A DNA stretch of 64,000 nucleotides from NCBI RefSeq assembly GCF_004358095.2, contig NZ_SMZJ02000001.1:124001-188000 (forward strand), in the 5' to 3' direction. Within the stretch, counting starts at the first letter, position 1. Each line of letters begins with the position of its first letter. The stretch is from Seonamhaeicola sediminis. GTDB taxonomy: Bacteria > Bacteroidota > Bacteroidia > Flavobacteriales > Flavobacteriaceae. The notes beneath the pieces are model-generated. The model worked only from the letters and a program-made list of their open reading frames with translations, was not told the origin of the DNA and ran no database searches. A program made the translations under genes and the position numbers. Positions 32,842 through 41,566 of the stretch are shown here, piece after piece.

Positions 32842-34110
32842 ATGAAAAAGAAAAATATTTTTAGTCGGTTTTTGGTGGCGCTTTGCTTGTTTGCAATTTG
32901 TGGCACCAGTAGTTTTACTGCCCAAAACATATCAAAATTCCTTGAAATTGAAGGTATTATAGTTGATAAAAGTAATAACGACCGCTTGGTCTTTACTGAT
33001 TTGGTAATAAAAGGAACCAATATTAGTACGGTTACAAATATTGATGGTGAATTTCTTTTAAAAGTACCTACAGAACATAGTGAGGGTGTTGTTGTTATCA
33101 CACACCTAGGTTATGAGACCAAAGAAATTGACATTGCTTCTTTTAAAGGAAGTACAAAAATTGAACTCACTCCTGCTGTCACTACTCTAGATGCTGTTAG
33201 TTTAGTTGCTAGACCTTCAAATGCTAAAGAATTAGTGCTTCAAACACTTCAAAAAAAAGGAAGATTGTACAATAATGATAATACTTTAATGACGGCGTTT
33301 TACAGAGAGACTATTAAGAAAAGAAAAAAAAATGCCTCACTATCTGAAGCTGTTGTTAAAATTCACAAACAGCCTTATACAAATTACAGAAAAGATAATA
33401 TTGAATTAGTGAAGGCCAGAAAAAACACAAATTATGATAGATTGGATACTCTAGCTTTAAAACTTCAAGGAGGACCTTTTAGCAATATATATACCGATTT
33501 GGTAAAGTACCCAGAGTATATATTTACCGAAGAGGACATTGATGATTACGAGTTTAGTTTTGATGAGTCTACAAACATTGATAAAAAATTAGTTTATGTG
33601 GTTAACTTCAAACAGAATCCTTTCATTAAAGACCCTTTGTATTATGGCAAACTATTTATAGATGCTTCTACATTGGCTTTAACCAATGCGGTTTATAGTT
33701 TAAATGTTGAGAATAGACATCTGGCAAGTCAAATGTTTGTGCGTAAAAAACCAAGAAAAGTTGACGTATATCCAACAAAAGCAACGTATAGAGTAAAATA
33801 TCGTATACAAAATGGAAAATGGCATTATGCTTACAGCAACATTTTGTTAAGTTTTAAGGTGAATTGGAAAGGTAAATTATTTAACAGTATATATACTTTA
33901 AATAGTGAAATGGCTGTTACTGATTGGGAAATTACCAACACAAAGGTTGCTAAGATTGAAAAACAAATGTTGCGTCCATCTACTATATTAACAGATCAAG
34001 CTTCAGGTTTTTCAGACCCTGAGTTTTGGGGTGAATACAATATTATTGAACCTGAAAAATCTATTGAAAATGCTATTTCTAAAATTAAAAGGCAATTGAA
34101 GAAAACATAA
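32842..34110 (+). CDS. Secreted CarboxypepD_reg-like domain protein
   Basis: 422 residues. N-terminal signal (FLVALCLFAICGTSSFTAQ), then a carboxypeptidase regulatory-like beta-sandwich at ~35-105 (IEGIIVDKSNNDRLVFTDLV, VVITHLGYETKEIDI, IELTPAVTTLDAV). The remaining ~300 residues are a conserved but uncharacterised region containing TAFYRETIKKRKK and RVKYRIQNGKWHYAYS. It is common in Bacteroidota outer-membrane or periplasmic proteins, without a plug or barrel here. Function unknown. Followed by a clear bidirectional terminator. Confidence 0.83.
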   Translation: MKKKNIFSRFLVALCLFAICGTSSFTAQNISKFLEIEGIIVDKSNNDRLVFTDLVIKGTNISTVTNIDGEFLLKVPTEHSEGVVVITHLGYETKEIDIASFKGSTKIELTPAVTTLDAVSLVARPSNAKELVLQTLQKKGRLYNNDNTLMTAFYRETIKKRKKNASLSEAVVKIHKQPYTNYRKDNIELVKARKNTNYDRLDTLALKLQGGPFSNIYTDLVKYPEYIFTEEDIDDYEFSFDESTNIDKKLVYVVNFKQNPFIKDPLYYGKLFIDASTLALTNAVYSLNVENRHLASQMFVRKKPRKVDVYPTKATYRVKYRIQNGKWHYAYSNILLSFKVNWKGKLFNSIYTLNSEMAVTDWEITNTKVAKIEKQMLRPSTILTDQASGFSDPEFWGEYNIIEPEKSIENAISKIKRQLKKT

Positions 34111-34132
34111 TATACTTCGTATAACGTAAGAT

Positions 34133-34163
34133 AAAATCCCGAAAATAGCTTATCGGGATTTTT
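34133..34163. terminator. Bidirectional intrinsic terminator
   Basis: AAAATCCCGA and TCGGGATTTT pair perfectly over 10 bp around AAATAGCTTA. Located between the convergent genes ending at 34110 and 34192. Confidence 0.9.
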
Positions 34164-34191
34164 AGTTTAATCTTAATTGCATATTGAAAAA

Positions 34192-34908
34192 TTATAACTG
34201 TAAGAGTAAATTTGGGTTCGGACAATTTTCAGAATAAAAATCTAAATCCTTTTTTGAACAGACTCCCGGATAATCGCCTTGATTAGCCTGTAAATCTTTT
34301 ATAATTTGAAAATGTAGATGTGGTGGGTAATTACCATTTACAGTTTCATCTCCTAACTCTCCTATTCGTTCTCCTTTTTCAAAAGTGCTACCTTCTTTTA
34401 AACCTTGAATAGAGTTTAAACTTAAATGCCCATAGAGACTATAAAAAATAACATCACCAATATTATGTTCCAATATTAATGTTGGTCCATAATCTCCAAA
34501 ATTGGTGTTGTTTTTAAAGCTATGAATCTTACCCTCTAAAGGCGAACAAATTGGAGTTCCTTCTTGACACCAAAAGTCAATGCCTAAATGTATATTACGT
34601 TCTTCTTCAATATATCTACTAAAATGCTGACTTCTTTTGTAAATGTTTCGGACTTCTAAATAACCTCCGTAAGCTACTGTAGCACTATGTTTTCTAATGT
34701 AATTATCGATGTATTGCCCCAGCTTTAATGTAGACGAAACGTCAATCTTAGATAAGTTTTTGTTTAATTCTGATAAATCGATTGGTATGTATTCAGACTT
34801 AGGTATTGATGTATCCAATACACAAAGTGAATCTGAACTAAGGCTGTTTAAAAATTCAGAAAAGACATTATCCATACTTCCAAAAAGTAATTGTTTAACA
34901 GCAAACAA
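34192..34908 (-). CDS. M23-family metallopeptidase
   Basis: 238 residues. Zn-ligand motifs of LytM/M23 endopeptidases are present: NIHLGIDFWCQEG (HxxxD) and PPHLHFQII (HxH), with the intervening LYGHLSL. Such enzymes cut peptidoglycan cross-bridges. No signal peptide is recognisable, which is unusual for the family. The listed start is TTG at 34906-34908, preceded by an in-frame TAG; ATG at 34875 is an alternative. Downstream of rimO on the same strand with a 56-base gap. Confidence 0.85.
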   Translation of the reverse strand: MFAVKQLLFGSMDNVFSEFLNSLSSDSLCVLDTSIPKSEYIPIDLSELNKNLSKIDVSSTLKLGQYIDNYIRKHSATVAYGGYLEVRNIYKRSQHFSRYIEEERNIHLGIDFWCQEGTPICSPLEGKIHSFKNNTNFGDYGPTLILEHNIGDVIFYSLYGHLSLNSIQGLKEGSTFEKGERIGELGDETVNGNYPPHLHFQIIKDLQANQGDYPGVCSKKDLDFYSENCPNPNLLLQL

Positions 34909-34964
34909 TATGTATTTGCACTACACAAAGGATACAAAATAAATTCATAGTTACTCTCCAACAA

Positions 34965-36269
34965 TTAATTTACTACCTCTCCATAAAGATCAAAATCTTC
35001 TGCTTCAGTAATTTTAACAGTTGTAAACTCACCCGTTTTTAAATAAGTTTGAGTGGCATCAATTAAAACCTCATTATCCACATCAGGAGAATCAAACTCC
35101 GTTCTTCCAACAAAATAGTTGCCTTCTTTTCTATCAATAACAACTTTAAATGTCTGCCCTATTTTTTCTTGATTCAACTCCCATGATATTTGAGATTGAA
35201 TATCCATGATCTCGTTAGCTCTAGAAATTTTAACCTCTTCAGGAACATCATCTTCTAAATTATAGGCATGCGTATTCTCTTCATGAGAGTACGTAAAACA
35301 CCCCAAACGTTCAAAACGCATATCTTGCACCCATTGTTTTAACTCTTGAAAATTTTCTTCTGTCTCACCAGGATATCCAACAATCAATGTGGTACGAATA
35401 GTCATTTCTGGAACGGCTGCTCTAAACTCTTTAATCAAATTAGTAGTCTTTTCCTTGGTGGTTCCTCTGCGCATACTTTTTAAAATGGCATCTGAAATAT
35501 GCTGTAATGGAATATCGATATAATTACAAACTTTTGGTTCTCGTTTCATAACCTCCAAAACATCCATAGGAAAACCTGTTGGAAAGGCATAATGTAATCG
35601 AATCCACTCTACACCTTCAACCTTAACCAAAGCCTCAAGTAATTCTGCAAGATTTCGTTTTTTATATAAATCTAAACCGTAATAGGTTAGATCTTGAGCT
35701 ATGAGAATTAATTCTTTTACTCCCTTGGCAGCCAATTTTTCAGCCTCTGTAACTACCTCTTCAATAGGTGTGCTTTTGTGTTTGCCGCGCATGATAGGAA
35801 TAGCACAAAAACTACAGGGTCTGTCACATCCTTCTGCAATCTTTAAATAAGCATAGTTTTTAGGTGTTGTAGTTAAACGTTCCCCTATCAATTCGTGCTT
35901 GTAATCGGCTCCTAACACTTTTAATAAACCAGGTAGTTCTGTTGTTCCAAAATACTGATCTACATCTGGAATTTCCTTTTGTAAATCTGGTTTATAACGC
36001 TCACTCAAACATCCTGTAACAAATACCTTATCTACTTCACCTTCTTCTTTTTTTTGAACAAATTCCAGAATGGTATTAACACTTTCTTCTTTAGCATTGT
36101 TAATGAATCCGCAGGTGTTAATAACAACGATATTGCCATCCTCTTCATGAACAACATCCTTACCACTAGCCTTTAGTTGTCCCATTAGCACTTCACTGTC
36201 GTAAACATTTTTACTGCAACCAAGGGTAACTACATTAATCTTATTTTTCTTTAAAGTCTTTGTTCTCAT
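34965..36269 (-). CDS. rimO: Ribosomal protein S12 methylthiotransferase RimO
   Basis: Radical SAM enzyme that adds a methylthio group to the conserved aspartate of ribosomal protein S12. The UPF0004 domain (VVTLGCSKNVYDSEVLMGQL, INTCGFINNAKEES) supplies three cysteines. The radical SAM motif is AEGCDRPCSFCAIP, and the TRAM domain is at the C-terminus. Start set at ATG 36267-36269 (434 residues), because the conserved domain begins a few residues later and a -7 promoter box (36290-36297) lies within the longer open frame. This also removes an apparent overlap with the divergent serine hydrolase gene. Confidence 0.95.
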   Translation of the reverse strand: MRTKTLKKNKINVVTLGCSKNVYDSEVLMGQLKASGKDVVHEEDGNIVVINTCGFINNAKEESVNTILEFVQKKEEGEVDKVFVTGCLSERYKPDLQKEIPDVDQYFGTTELPGLLKVLGADYKHELIGERLTTTPKNYAYLKIAEGCDRPCSFCAIPIMRGKHKSTPIEEVVTEAEKLAAKGVKELILIAQDLTYYGLDLYKKRNLAELLEALVKVEGVEWIRLHYAFPTGFPMDVLEVMKREPKVCNYIDIPLQHISDAILKSMRRGTTKEKTTNLIKEFRAAVPEMTIRTTLIVGYPGETEENFQELKQWVQDMRFERLGCFTYSHEENTHAYNLEDDVPEEVKISRANEIMDIQSQISWELNQEKIGQTFKVVIDRKEGNYFVGRTEFDSPDVDNEVLIDATQTYLKTGEFTTVKITEAEDFDLYGEVVN

Positions 36270-36289
36270 ACCATAATTAAATGTGGGCG

Positions 36290-36297
36290 CAAAGATA
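36290..36297 (-). promoter_or_regulatory. Candidate -7 promoter element for rimO
   Basis: Minus strand TATCTTTG followed by CGCCC, an exact TAnnTTTG match 20 bases before the ATG. A TTG at proper spacing is not obvious. Confidence 0.55.
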
Positions 36298-36378
36298 CGG
36301 AATGGTTTATGATATATTATTGCATATTTTAAAGTTAAACCTTTAATATCTTTAGGTGTCTTATTTAAAAGATTATTT

Positions 36379-37449
36379 ATGAAAAGAATAATTCTATCAT
36401 TTAGCTTAGTAATCACAGCTATAGTAAATACTTTTTCACAAAGTGATCACAAGAGAAATTTATATTTTCCTCCCTTAAATTCTGACACATGGGAGGCTAT
36501 TAATATCAATGAAACTGGATGGGATGTATCACAACTTCAACCCTTAATTGATTATATTGAAGAAAATAGCACAAAAGCCTTTATTATCTTGAAGGATGGA
36601 AAAATTGTCATGGAATGGTATGATAGTGATACCAATGCTGCATCAAACTTACCATGGTATTCTGCTGGCAAAACTTTAGTAGCTTTTACTGTTGGAATTG
36701 CCCAAGATGAAGGTTATTTAAATATAGACAACTCATCAAGTGACTATCTAGGTAAAGGTTGGTCTAACATGACACAAAACCAAGAAAGTAAAATAACTTT
36801 GAAACACCATCTTACAATGACTACTGGTTTAGACTATACTGTAATGAATAAGAATTGTACTCTGCCAAGGTGCCTAACCTACAAAAATGCTCCTGGAAGT
36901 TTTTGGTATTATCATAATGCTGGATACACAAAAACTCACAACATAGTATCAGGAGCTGTTAAACAAAGCTTTGAGTCGTATTTCAATGAAAAGTTACGAG
37001 ATAAAATAGGGATGCAGGGCGAATGGAAGCGTCTTGGATATGCCAAACCTTTTTATAGTAATGCTAGAAGTATGGCTAGATTTGGACTTCTAAACCTAAA
37101 TAAAGGTATTTGGAATAACACTCCAATTTTAAATGACCCTGAATATTTTAGCGCCATGGTAAATACCTCCCAAAATCAGAATGAAAGCTATGGCTATTTA
37201 TGGTGGCTTAACGGAAAAGATAGTTTTAGGCTACCAGCTTTAACTAAAGAATTCAAGGGAAAATTAATACCGAATGCCCCAGATGACCTCATTGCGGGCT
37301 TGGGTAAAAACGACCAAAAACTATACGTAGTACCAAGTAAAAATTTGGTTATTGTAAGGATGGGTGACAAAGCAAAAAAGGTGAGGTCTGGCCCAAGTAA
37401 TTTTGACAATGAACTATGGAAAAAACTGAATAAACTATTTGTTTTCTGA
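36379..37449 (+). CDS. Serine hydrolase of the class C beta-lactamase family
   Basis: 356 residues with an N-terminal signal (IILSFSLVITAIVNTFSQS), so exported. The SxxK nucleophile motif is WYSAGKTLVAF (Ser95, Lys98), and the YxN motif is YYHNAGY (Tyr178, Asn180). GYLWWLNG precedes the region where the third motif would be; a canonical KTG was not identified. Such proteins range from D-aminopeptidases and esterases to PBP-like enzymes, and the substrate cannot be deduced. Divergent from rimO and convergent with ftsY. Confidence 0.88.
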   Translation: MKRIILSFSLVITAIVNTFSQSDHKRNLYFPPLNSDTWEAININETGWDVSQLQPLIDYIEENSTKAFIILKDGKIVMEWYDSDTNAASNLPWYSAGKTLVAFTVGIAQDEGYLNIDNSSSDYLGKGWSNMTQNQESKITLKHHLTMTTGLDYTVMNKNCTLPRCLTYKNAPGSFWYYHNAGYTKTHNIVSGAVKQSFESYFNEKLRDKIGMQGEWKRLGYAKPFYSNARSMARFGLLNLNKGIWNNTPILNDPEYFSAMVNTSQNQNESYGYLWWLNGKDSFRLPALTKEFKGKLIPNAPDDLIAGLGKNDQKLYVVPSKNLVIVRMGDKAKKVRSGPSNFDNELWKKLNKLFVF

Positions 37450-37466
37450 TAACAACAAACAGGTTG

Positions 37467-38420
37467 TTACTTAAAAAACGAATCCACAAATTCGTATTTA
37501 TTAAACACTTGCAAGTCTTCAATACCTTCCCCTACACCAATATATTTCACGGGTATTTTAAATTGATCTGATATACCTATTACCACACCTCCTTTAGCGG
37601 TTCCATCCAACTTTGTTACAGCCAAAGATGTTACATCTGTAGCCGCTGTAAATTGTTTGGCTTGCTCAAAAGCATTTTGACCCGTAGAACCATCTAATAC
37701 CAACAACACATCATTAGGCGTATCAGCTACAACTTTTTGCATGACGCGTTTTACTTTTGTAAGCTCATTCATAAGATTCACCTTATTGTGCAAACGCCCT
37801 GCAGTATCAATGATTACCACATCAGCATTTTGAGTTACAGCACTTTGTAACGTATCAAACGCTACAGAAGCAGGGTCACTGCCCATACTTTGTTTCACAA
37901 TAGGAACTTCTACTCTATCTGCCCAAACTTGAAGTTGGTCTATTGCTGCTGCACGAAAAGTATCTGCAGCACCCAAAACCACCTTTAATCCTTGCTTTTT
38001 AAACTGATATGCTAGCTTACCAATAGTTGTTGTTTTACCAACGCCGTTTACACCAACCACCATGATTACGTATGGTTTTTTATCTTTTGGTATTATAAAC
38101 TCTGTTTCTTCCCCTACATTGGTTTCACTTAGTAAAGCTGCTATTTCTTCACGGAGGATTTGATTTAATTCATCTGTTCCTAGGTACTTATCTTTAGCCA
38201 CACGCTCTTCAATACGCTCAATTACTTTTAAAGTTGTATTTACACCAACATCACTAGTAACAAGCACCTCTTCTAAATTATCTAAAACCTCATCATCTAC
38301 TTTTGATTTTCCAGCAACAGCCTTACTTAATTTACCAAAAAAACTGCTTTTAGACTTCTCTAAACCTTTATCTAAAGTTTCCTTTTTTTCAGAGGAAAAT
38401 ATTTTTTTAAAAAGACTCAT
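37467..38420 (-). CDS. ftsY: Signal recognition particle receptor FtsY
   Basis: GTPase that docks the SRP-ribosome complex at the membrane. 317 residues: a short charged N-terminus (no long acidic A domain), then the N domain and the G domain with GVNGVGKTTTIGKLAY (P-loop), DTFRAAAIDQLQVWA, DTAGRLHNK and TKLDGTAKGGV. The conserved FtsY C-terminus YIGVGEGIEDLQVF is present. It lies downstream of the L28-L33-DUF4295 genes on the same strand, but a hairpin terminator separates them. Confidence 0.97.
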   Translation of the reverse strand: MSLFKKIFSSEKKETLDKGLEKSKSSFFGKLSKAVAGKSKVDDEVLDNLEEVLVTSDVGVNTTLKVIERIEERVAKDKYLGTDELNQILREEIAALLSETNVGEETEFIIPKDKKPYVIMVVGVNGVGKTTTIGKLAYQFKKQGLKVVLGAADTFRAAAIDQLQVWADRVEVPIVKQSMGSDPASVAFDTLQSAVTQNADVVIIDTAGRLHNKVNLMNELTKVKRVMQKVVADTPNDVLLVLDGSTGQNAFEQAKQFTAATDVTSLAVTKLDGTAKGGVVIGISDQFKIPVKYIGVGEGIEDLQVFNKYEFVDSFFK

Positions 38421-38610
38421 TTACTTTTTTATTCGTTTATTTGTTTATCTGTCTAGTAAAAACTAAACGATTCTCCAATTTACATCAGGGGTTGTGGTAC
38501 TTGTAGAAGCGCTTTTAAATATAGATTATCTAACGTCCAGATTCTAATTGCAATTTCTTTACCACAATTTTATACTGCTATTTTGGCAGAAACTGCTCAA
38601 ATATAAACAT

Positions 38611-38644
38611 AAAAAAACTGCCTTCTTAAAAAAGAAAGCAGTTT
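38611..38644 (-). terminator. Intrinsic terminator of the rpmB-rpmG-DUF4295 operon
   Basis: On the minus strand, AAACTGC-TTTCTT pairs with AAGAA-GGCAGTTT and ends in a T-run (the A-run at 38611-38617 on the plus strand). Between it and ftsY (38421-38610) nothing was recognised. Confidence 0.82.
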
Positions 38645-38667
38645 GTAATATCTTGATAAAAGTATGT

Positions 38668-38820
38668 TTACTTTTTGTTTAAAAAGTCGTTAACTTGTTC
38701 TGGAGCCATAATAGATTCAACAAACATATAAGCTCCTGTTTTAGGTGACTTTACCATTTTGATGGCTTTAGTTAACCTTTTTGATCCTGTTTGTAACGAT
38801 GCTACTGCTTTTTTTGCCAT
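38668..38820 (-). CDS. DUF4295 domain protein
   Basis: 50 residues translated directly from the sequence: MAKKAVASLQTGSKRLTKAI, then KMVKSPKTGAYMFVESIMAP and a short tail ending FLNKK. This small basic protein is encoded next to L33 and L28 in Bacteroidota and is probably ribosome-associated, although its function is not established. The ATG at 38818-38820 lies 7 bases after the rpmG stop. Confidence 0.93.
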   Translation of the reverse strand: MAKKAVASLQTGSKRLTKAIKMVKSPKTGAYMFVESIMAPEQVNDFLNKK

Positions 38821-38827
38821 GACTCTA

Positions 38828-39010
38828 TTATTTTATCTCTTTGTGAACTGTCATACGCTTAAGAATAGGATTGAATTTTTTAAGTTCCATTCTATCTGGC
38901 GTATTCTTTTTATTTTTTGTAGTAATATATCTTGAAGTTCCTGGTTGACCAGAAGCTTTGTGCTCTGTGCACTCTAAAATTACTTGAATTCTGTTACCTT
39001 TCTTTGCCAT
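38828..39010 (-). CDS. rpmG: Ribosomal protein bL33
   Basis: 60 residues, large-subunit protein. [20 protein letters not shown] and [20 protein letters not shown] are diagnostic. It lacks the paired C-x2-C zinc motifs (the zinc-free form), having only one cysteine. Second gene of the L28-L33-DUF4295 operon. Confidence 0.97.
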   Translation of the reverse strand: MAKKGNRIQVILECTEHKASGQPGTSRYITTKNKKNTPDRMELKKFNPILKRMTVHKEIK

Positions 39011-39038
39011 TTCTAAATATCTTTTTTAACGCAGCTAT

Positions 39039-39275
39039 TTATTTTAAAAAACCTTTAGTTTTTGCTTCCTTAATTGCCGCAGAAATACCTATTTTATTAA
39101 TAGTCTTCAATGCAGATGTTGATACCTTTAAAGTTACCCACTTATCTTCTTCTGGAATGTAAAAACGTTTCTTAACTAAGTTAGCGTTAAATTTGCGCTT
39201 AGTTCTGTTTAATGCATGAGACACGTTGTTACCAACCATTGCCTTCTTTCCTGTAAGTTCACAAACTCTTGACAT
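39039..39275 (-). CDS. rpmB: Ribosomal protein bL28
   Basis: 78 residues from the ATG at 39273-39275, beginning [20 protein letters not shown]. The remaining [20 protein letters not shown] and KTKGFLK are typical. The longer open frame (14 extra codons) runs back into the promoter and is not conserved. First gene of a three-gene operon with a full-consensus promoter at 39315-39344. Confidence 0.97.
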   Translation of the reverse strand: MSRVCELTGKKAMVGNNVSHALNRTKRKFNANLVKKRFYIPEEDKWVTLKVSTSALKTINKIGISAAIKEAKTKGFLK

Positions 39276-39314
39276 TATATATAACTTTAAATTTTGTTGC
39301 TTAAAATCGAGGTG

Positions 39315-39344
39315 CAAATATACAAAATCTTTATATTATGACAA
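39315..39344 (-). promoter_or_regulatory. Promoter of the rpmB operon
   Basis: Minus strand: TTG (39342-39344), exactly 19-base spacer, TATATTTG (39315-39322). A perfect Bacteroidota housekeeping promoter, about 40 bases before the rpmB ATG. Confidence 0.85.
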
Positions 39345-39355
39345 TCTTATTATTA

Positions 39356-40606
39356 TCAATTTTTAAAAATTTCTTTCAGCAACATTTCTAGGGCTTTATT
39401 AACAGCTTTATTTAGTACTTTTATTCTGTGATTTCCTAAGTTAAACTTTTCTGAATATACTCTACTTTTACTAGCTATAGCAATGTATACTGTTCCAACC
39501 TCAGCATCGGACTCCCCCTTTGTTGGCCCTGCATTTCCTGTGGTTGCAACTGCAAAATCTGAATCAAACAATTTTAATGAATTGCTTGCCATAGCTTCTG
39601 CAACCGGGCCGCTAACAACAGAATGACTATCAATAACTTCTTTTGAGACTCCTAAAACACTCTTTTTTGATTCTGTAGAATAAGTCACCACACCTCCATT
39701 AAAATATGCAGATGCTCCTGAATGCTTTGTAAACTGTTCTGCTAAAAGACCTCCAGTACAACTTTCAGCTATAGCAAGAGTTTTTCCTATTTTAGTTAGT
39801 TGTTTTGCTATGATTATTTCAGCAGAACCTTCTTCATCCTCAAAACCAAAAAATTCATTCTTAATTAATGGAATAACCTTTTCAATTTCAGCATCTACTC
39901 TTTCCTTAAGCTTTATTTCATCAAACCCTTTTGTTGATAAGCGCAATCTCATTTTGCCTAAATTTGGCAAATAGGCTAATCGCATGTCTTTTGGTAAGGC
40001 ATCTTCCCAGTCTTCTATTCTAGCAGCCAAAGCACTTTCTCCTATTCCGTAAACCAACAACGTTTTGTGCATAATAAACGGACAATTGTACTTCTCTTTT
40101 AATTTAGGAATGACATACTGTTCCATTAGGGTAGACATCTCATAAGGCACACCTGGAAGCGACACAAAGGTTTTTTCACCTTTATCAAACCACATGCCCG
40201 GAGCAGTACCTAATTTATTCATTAAAACCGTAGATTTTGATGGTACCAGAGATTGATCTTTATTTACCTGAAGTAATTTACCACCAATATAACTTTTCCA
40301 GAGGTGTTCAATATTTTTCAATACCAAATCATCTCTTACTAAGGTATCATTGAAATACTCTGCTATGGTTTTTTTTGTAATATCATCCTTAGTGGGTCCT
40401 AAACCACCGGTTAGAATAATGATGTCTGAATTGCTTTCTGCTTCTTTTAATGTTTTAAGAATATGGTTTCTATCATCTTGAACTGAAGTTACCTGATAAA
40501 TAGAAATACCAATTTTATTAAGCTGTTTTGCTATAAATGCAGAATTGGTATCAATTACCTGCCCGATTAAAAGTTCATCGCCAATGGTAATTATTTCTGC
40601 TTGCAT
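39356..40606 (-). CDS. cinA: CinA-family protein (competence/damage-inducible, NMN amidohydrolase type)
   Basis: 416 residues. The N-terminal molybdopterin-binding-like/ADP-ribose pyrophosphatase domain has EIITIGDELLIGQVIDTNSA and LTGGLGPTKDDITKKTIAE. The C-terminal CinA domain has AESCTGGLLAEQFT and ATTGNAGPTKG, associated with nicotinamide-mononucleotide deamidation in pyridine-nucleotide recycling. Only 3 bases separate it from the upstream Hpt gene, so it probably belongs to the run exonuclease-FAH-Hpt-cinA. Confidence 0.94.
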   Translation of the reverse strand: MQAEIITIGDELLIGQVIDTNSAFIAKQLNKIGISIYQVTSVQDDRNHILKTLKEAESNSDIIILTGGLGPTKDDITKKTIAEYFNDTLVRDDLVLKNIEHLWKSYIGGKLLQVNKDQSLVPSKSTVLMNKLGTAPGMWFDKGEKTFVSLPGVPYEMSTLMEQYVIPKLKEKYNCPFIMHKTLLVYGIGESALAARIEDWEDALPKDMRLAYLPNLGKMRLRLSTKGFDEIKLKERVDAEIEKVIPLIKNEFFGFEDEEGSAEIIIAKQLTKIGKTLAIAESCTGGLLAEQFTKHSGASAYFNGGVVTYSTESKKSVLGVSKEVIDSHSVVSGPVAEAMASNSLKLFDSDFAVATTGNAGPTKGESDAEVGTVYIAIASKSRVYSEKFNLGNHRIKVLNKAVNKALEMLLKEIFKN

Positions 40607-40609
40607 TCA

Positions 40610-40951
40610 TTACAAATTAAAATCTGACTTTATTTCTGCTAAGGCTTTTTCAACAGCATCAACCACAATAGCAAGTTGTGGTGTTATATCTTCTCCCTTT
40701 TTGGTAAACTTACCCCAATCTTGAACTTCTATAAGCGTATCTAAAACCCCAAGTTCAAATAAATCTACCGTTGGTTTCATTTTATGCGCAGCTTGATAGG
40801 CTTCTTGATAATCTTCAGCCGCTACTGCATTTTTCAATCGCTCTAAATCTGGTGCTACTTCTTCCAAAAACGCTTCTGCCAAAGTTGCAATAAAATCTGC
40901 ATCGTTATCAGCCAATTCCTTCACTCTGAATAATTTGTAATGTTGTTCCAT
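40610..40951 (-). CDS. Stand-alone Hpt domain protein
   Basis: 113 residues, all-helical. AYQAAHKMKPTVDLFELGVL contains the phospho-accepting histidine in the HxxK context of Hpt domains. Such proteins shuttle phosphoryl groups between hybrid kinases and response regulators. No receiver or kinase gene is adjacent. It shares its start base with the stop of the FAH gene (40951) and is followed 3 bases later by cinA, so expression is tied to metabolic genes rather than to a two-component cassette. Confidence 0.85.
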   Translation of the reverse strand: MEQHYKLFRVKELADNDADFIATLAEAFLEEVAPDLERLKNAVAAEDYQEAYQAAHKMKPTVDLFELGVLDTLIEVQDWGKFTKKGEDITPQLAIVVDAVEKALAEIKSDFNL

Positions 40952-41562
40952 TATTTAATTGTTATTGAAAACATTTCTCTGTTTTCTATAAAACCCTTTA
41001 GTTTATCATTAGCAATTACTCTGCCTACCCCAGCTGGGGTGCCAGTAAATATAATATCTCCAATCTTTAATGTGAAATATTTTGAGACATATTCTATGAT
41101 TTCATCAATTTTCCATAACATGTGGCTAGTATTTCCTTTTTGAACAATATTTTCGTTCTTTTTTAAGGAAAATTCAATGGCATTCACATCATTAAATTCA
41201 TTTTTTGGTATCCATTTACCTACCACAGCAGAACCATCAAATGCTTTTGCCTTTTCCCAAGGTAATCCCTTTGCTTTTAGTTTACTTTGTAAATCTCTAG
41301 CTGTAAAGTCTATTCCCAAGCCAATTTCATCATAATATTTATGAGCAAATTTTTTATCAATGTACTTACCTATCTTATTTATTTTGATTAAAACCTCAAC
41401 TTCATAATGAATATCATCTGAAAAATCTGGGATGAAAAAAGGTTGTTTTTTTAATAAAATAGCCGAATCTGGTTTTTGAAAAATAACTGGTTCTGTTGGC
41501 CTTTCATTTTCCAATTCCTCAATATGCTCTGTGTAATTTCTGCCTATGCAAATTAGCTTCAT
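40951..41562 (-). CDS. Fumarylacetoacetate hydrolase family protein
   Basis: 203 residues, the short single-domain form. IGRNYTEHIEELENERPTEP, HYEVEVLIKI (metal-binding Glu), DFTARDLQSKLKAKGLPWEK and IIFTGTPAGVG are characteristic. Family members hydrolyse or decarboxylate 2-oxo acids (oxaloacetate, acylpyruvates). The substrate here is not deducible. Overlaps the Hpt gene by one base and lies 4 bases after the exonuclease gene. Confidence 0.93.
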   Translation of the reverse strand: MKLICIGRNYTEHIEELENERPTEPVIFQKPDSAILLKKQPFFIPDFSDDIHYEVEVLIKINKIGKYIDKKFAHKYYDEIGLGIDFTARDLQSKLKAKGLPWEKAKAFDGSAVVGKWIPKNEFNDVNAIEFSLKKNENIVQKGNTSHMLWKIDEIIEYVSKYFTLKIGDIIFTGTPAGVGRVIANDKLKGFIENREMFSITIK

Positions 41563-41566
41563 AAAG

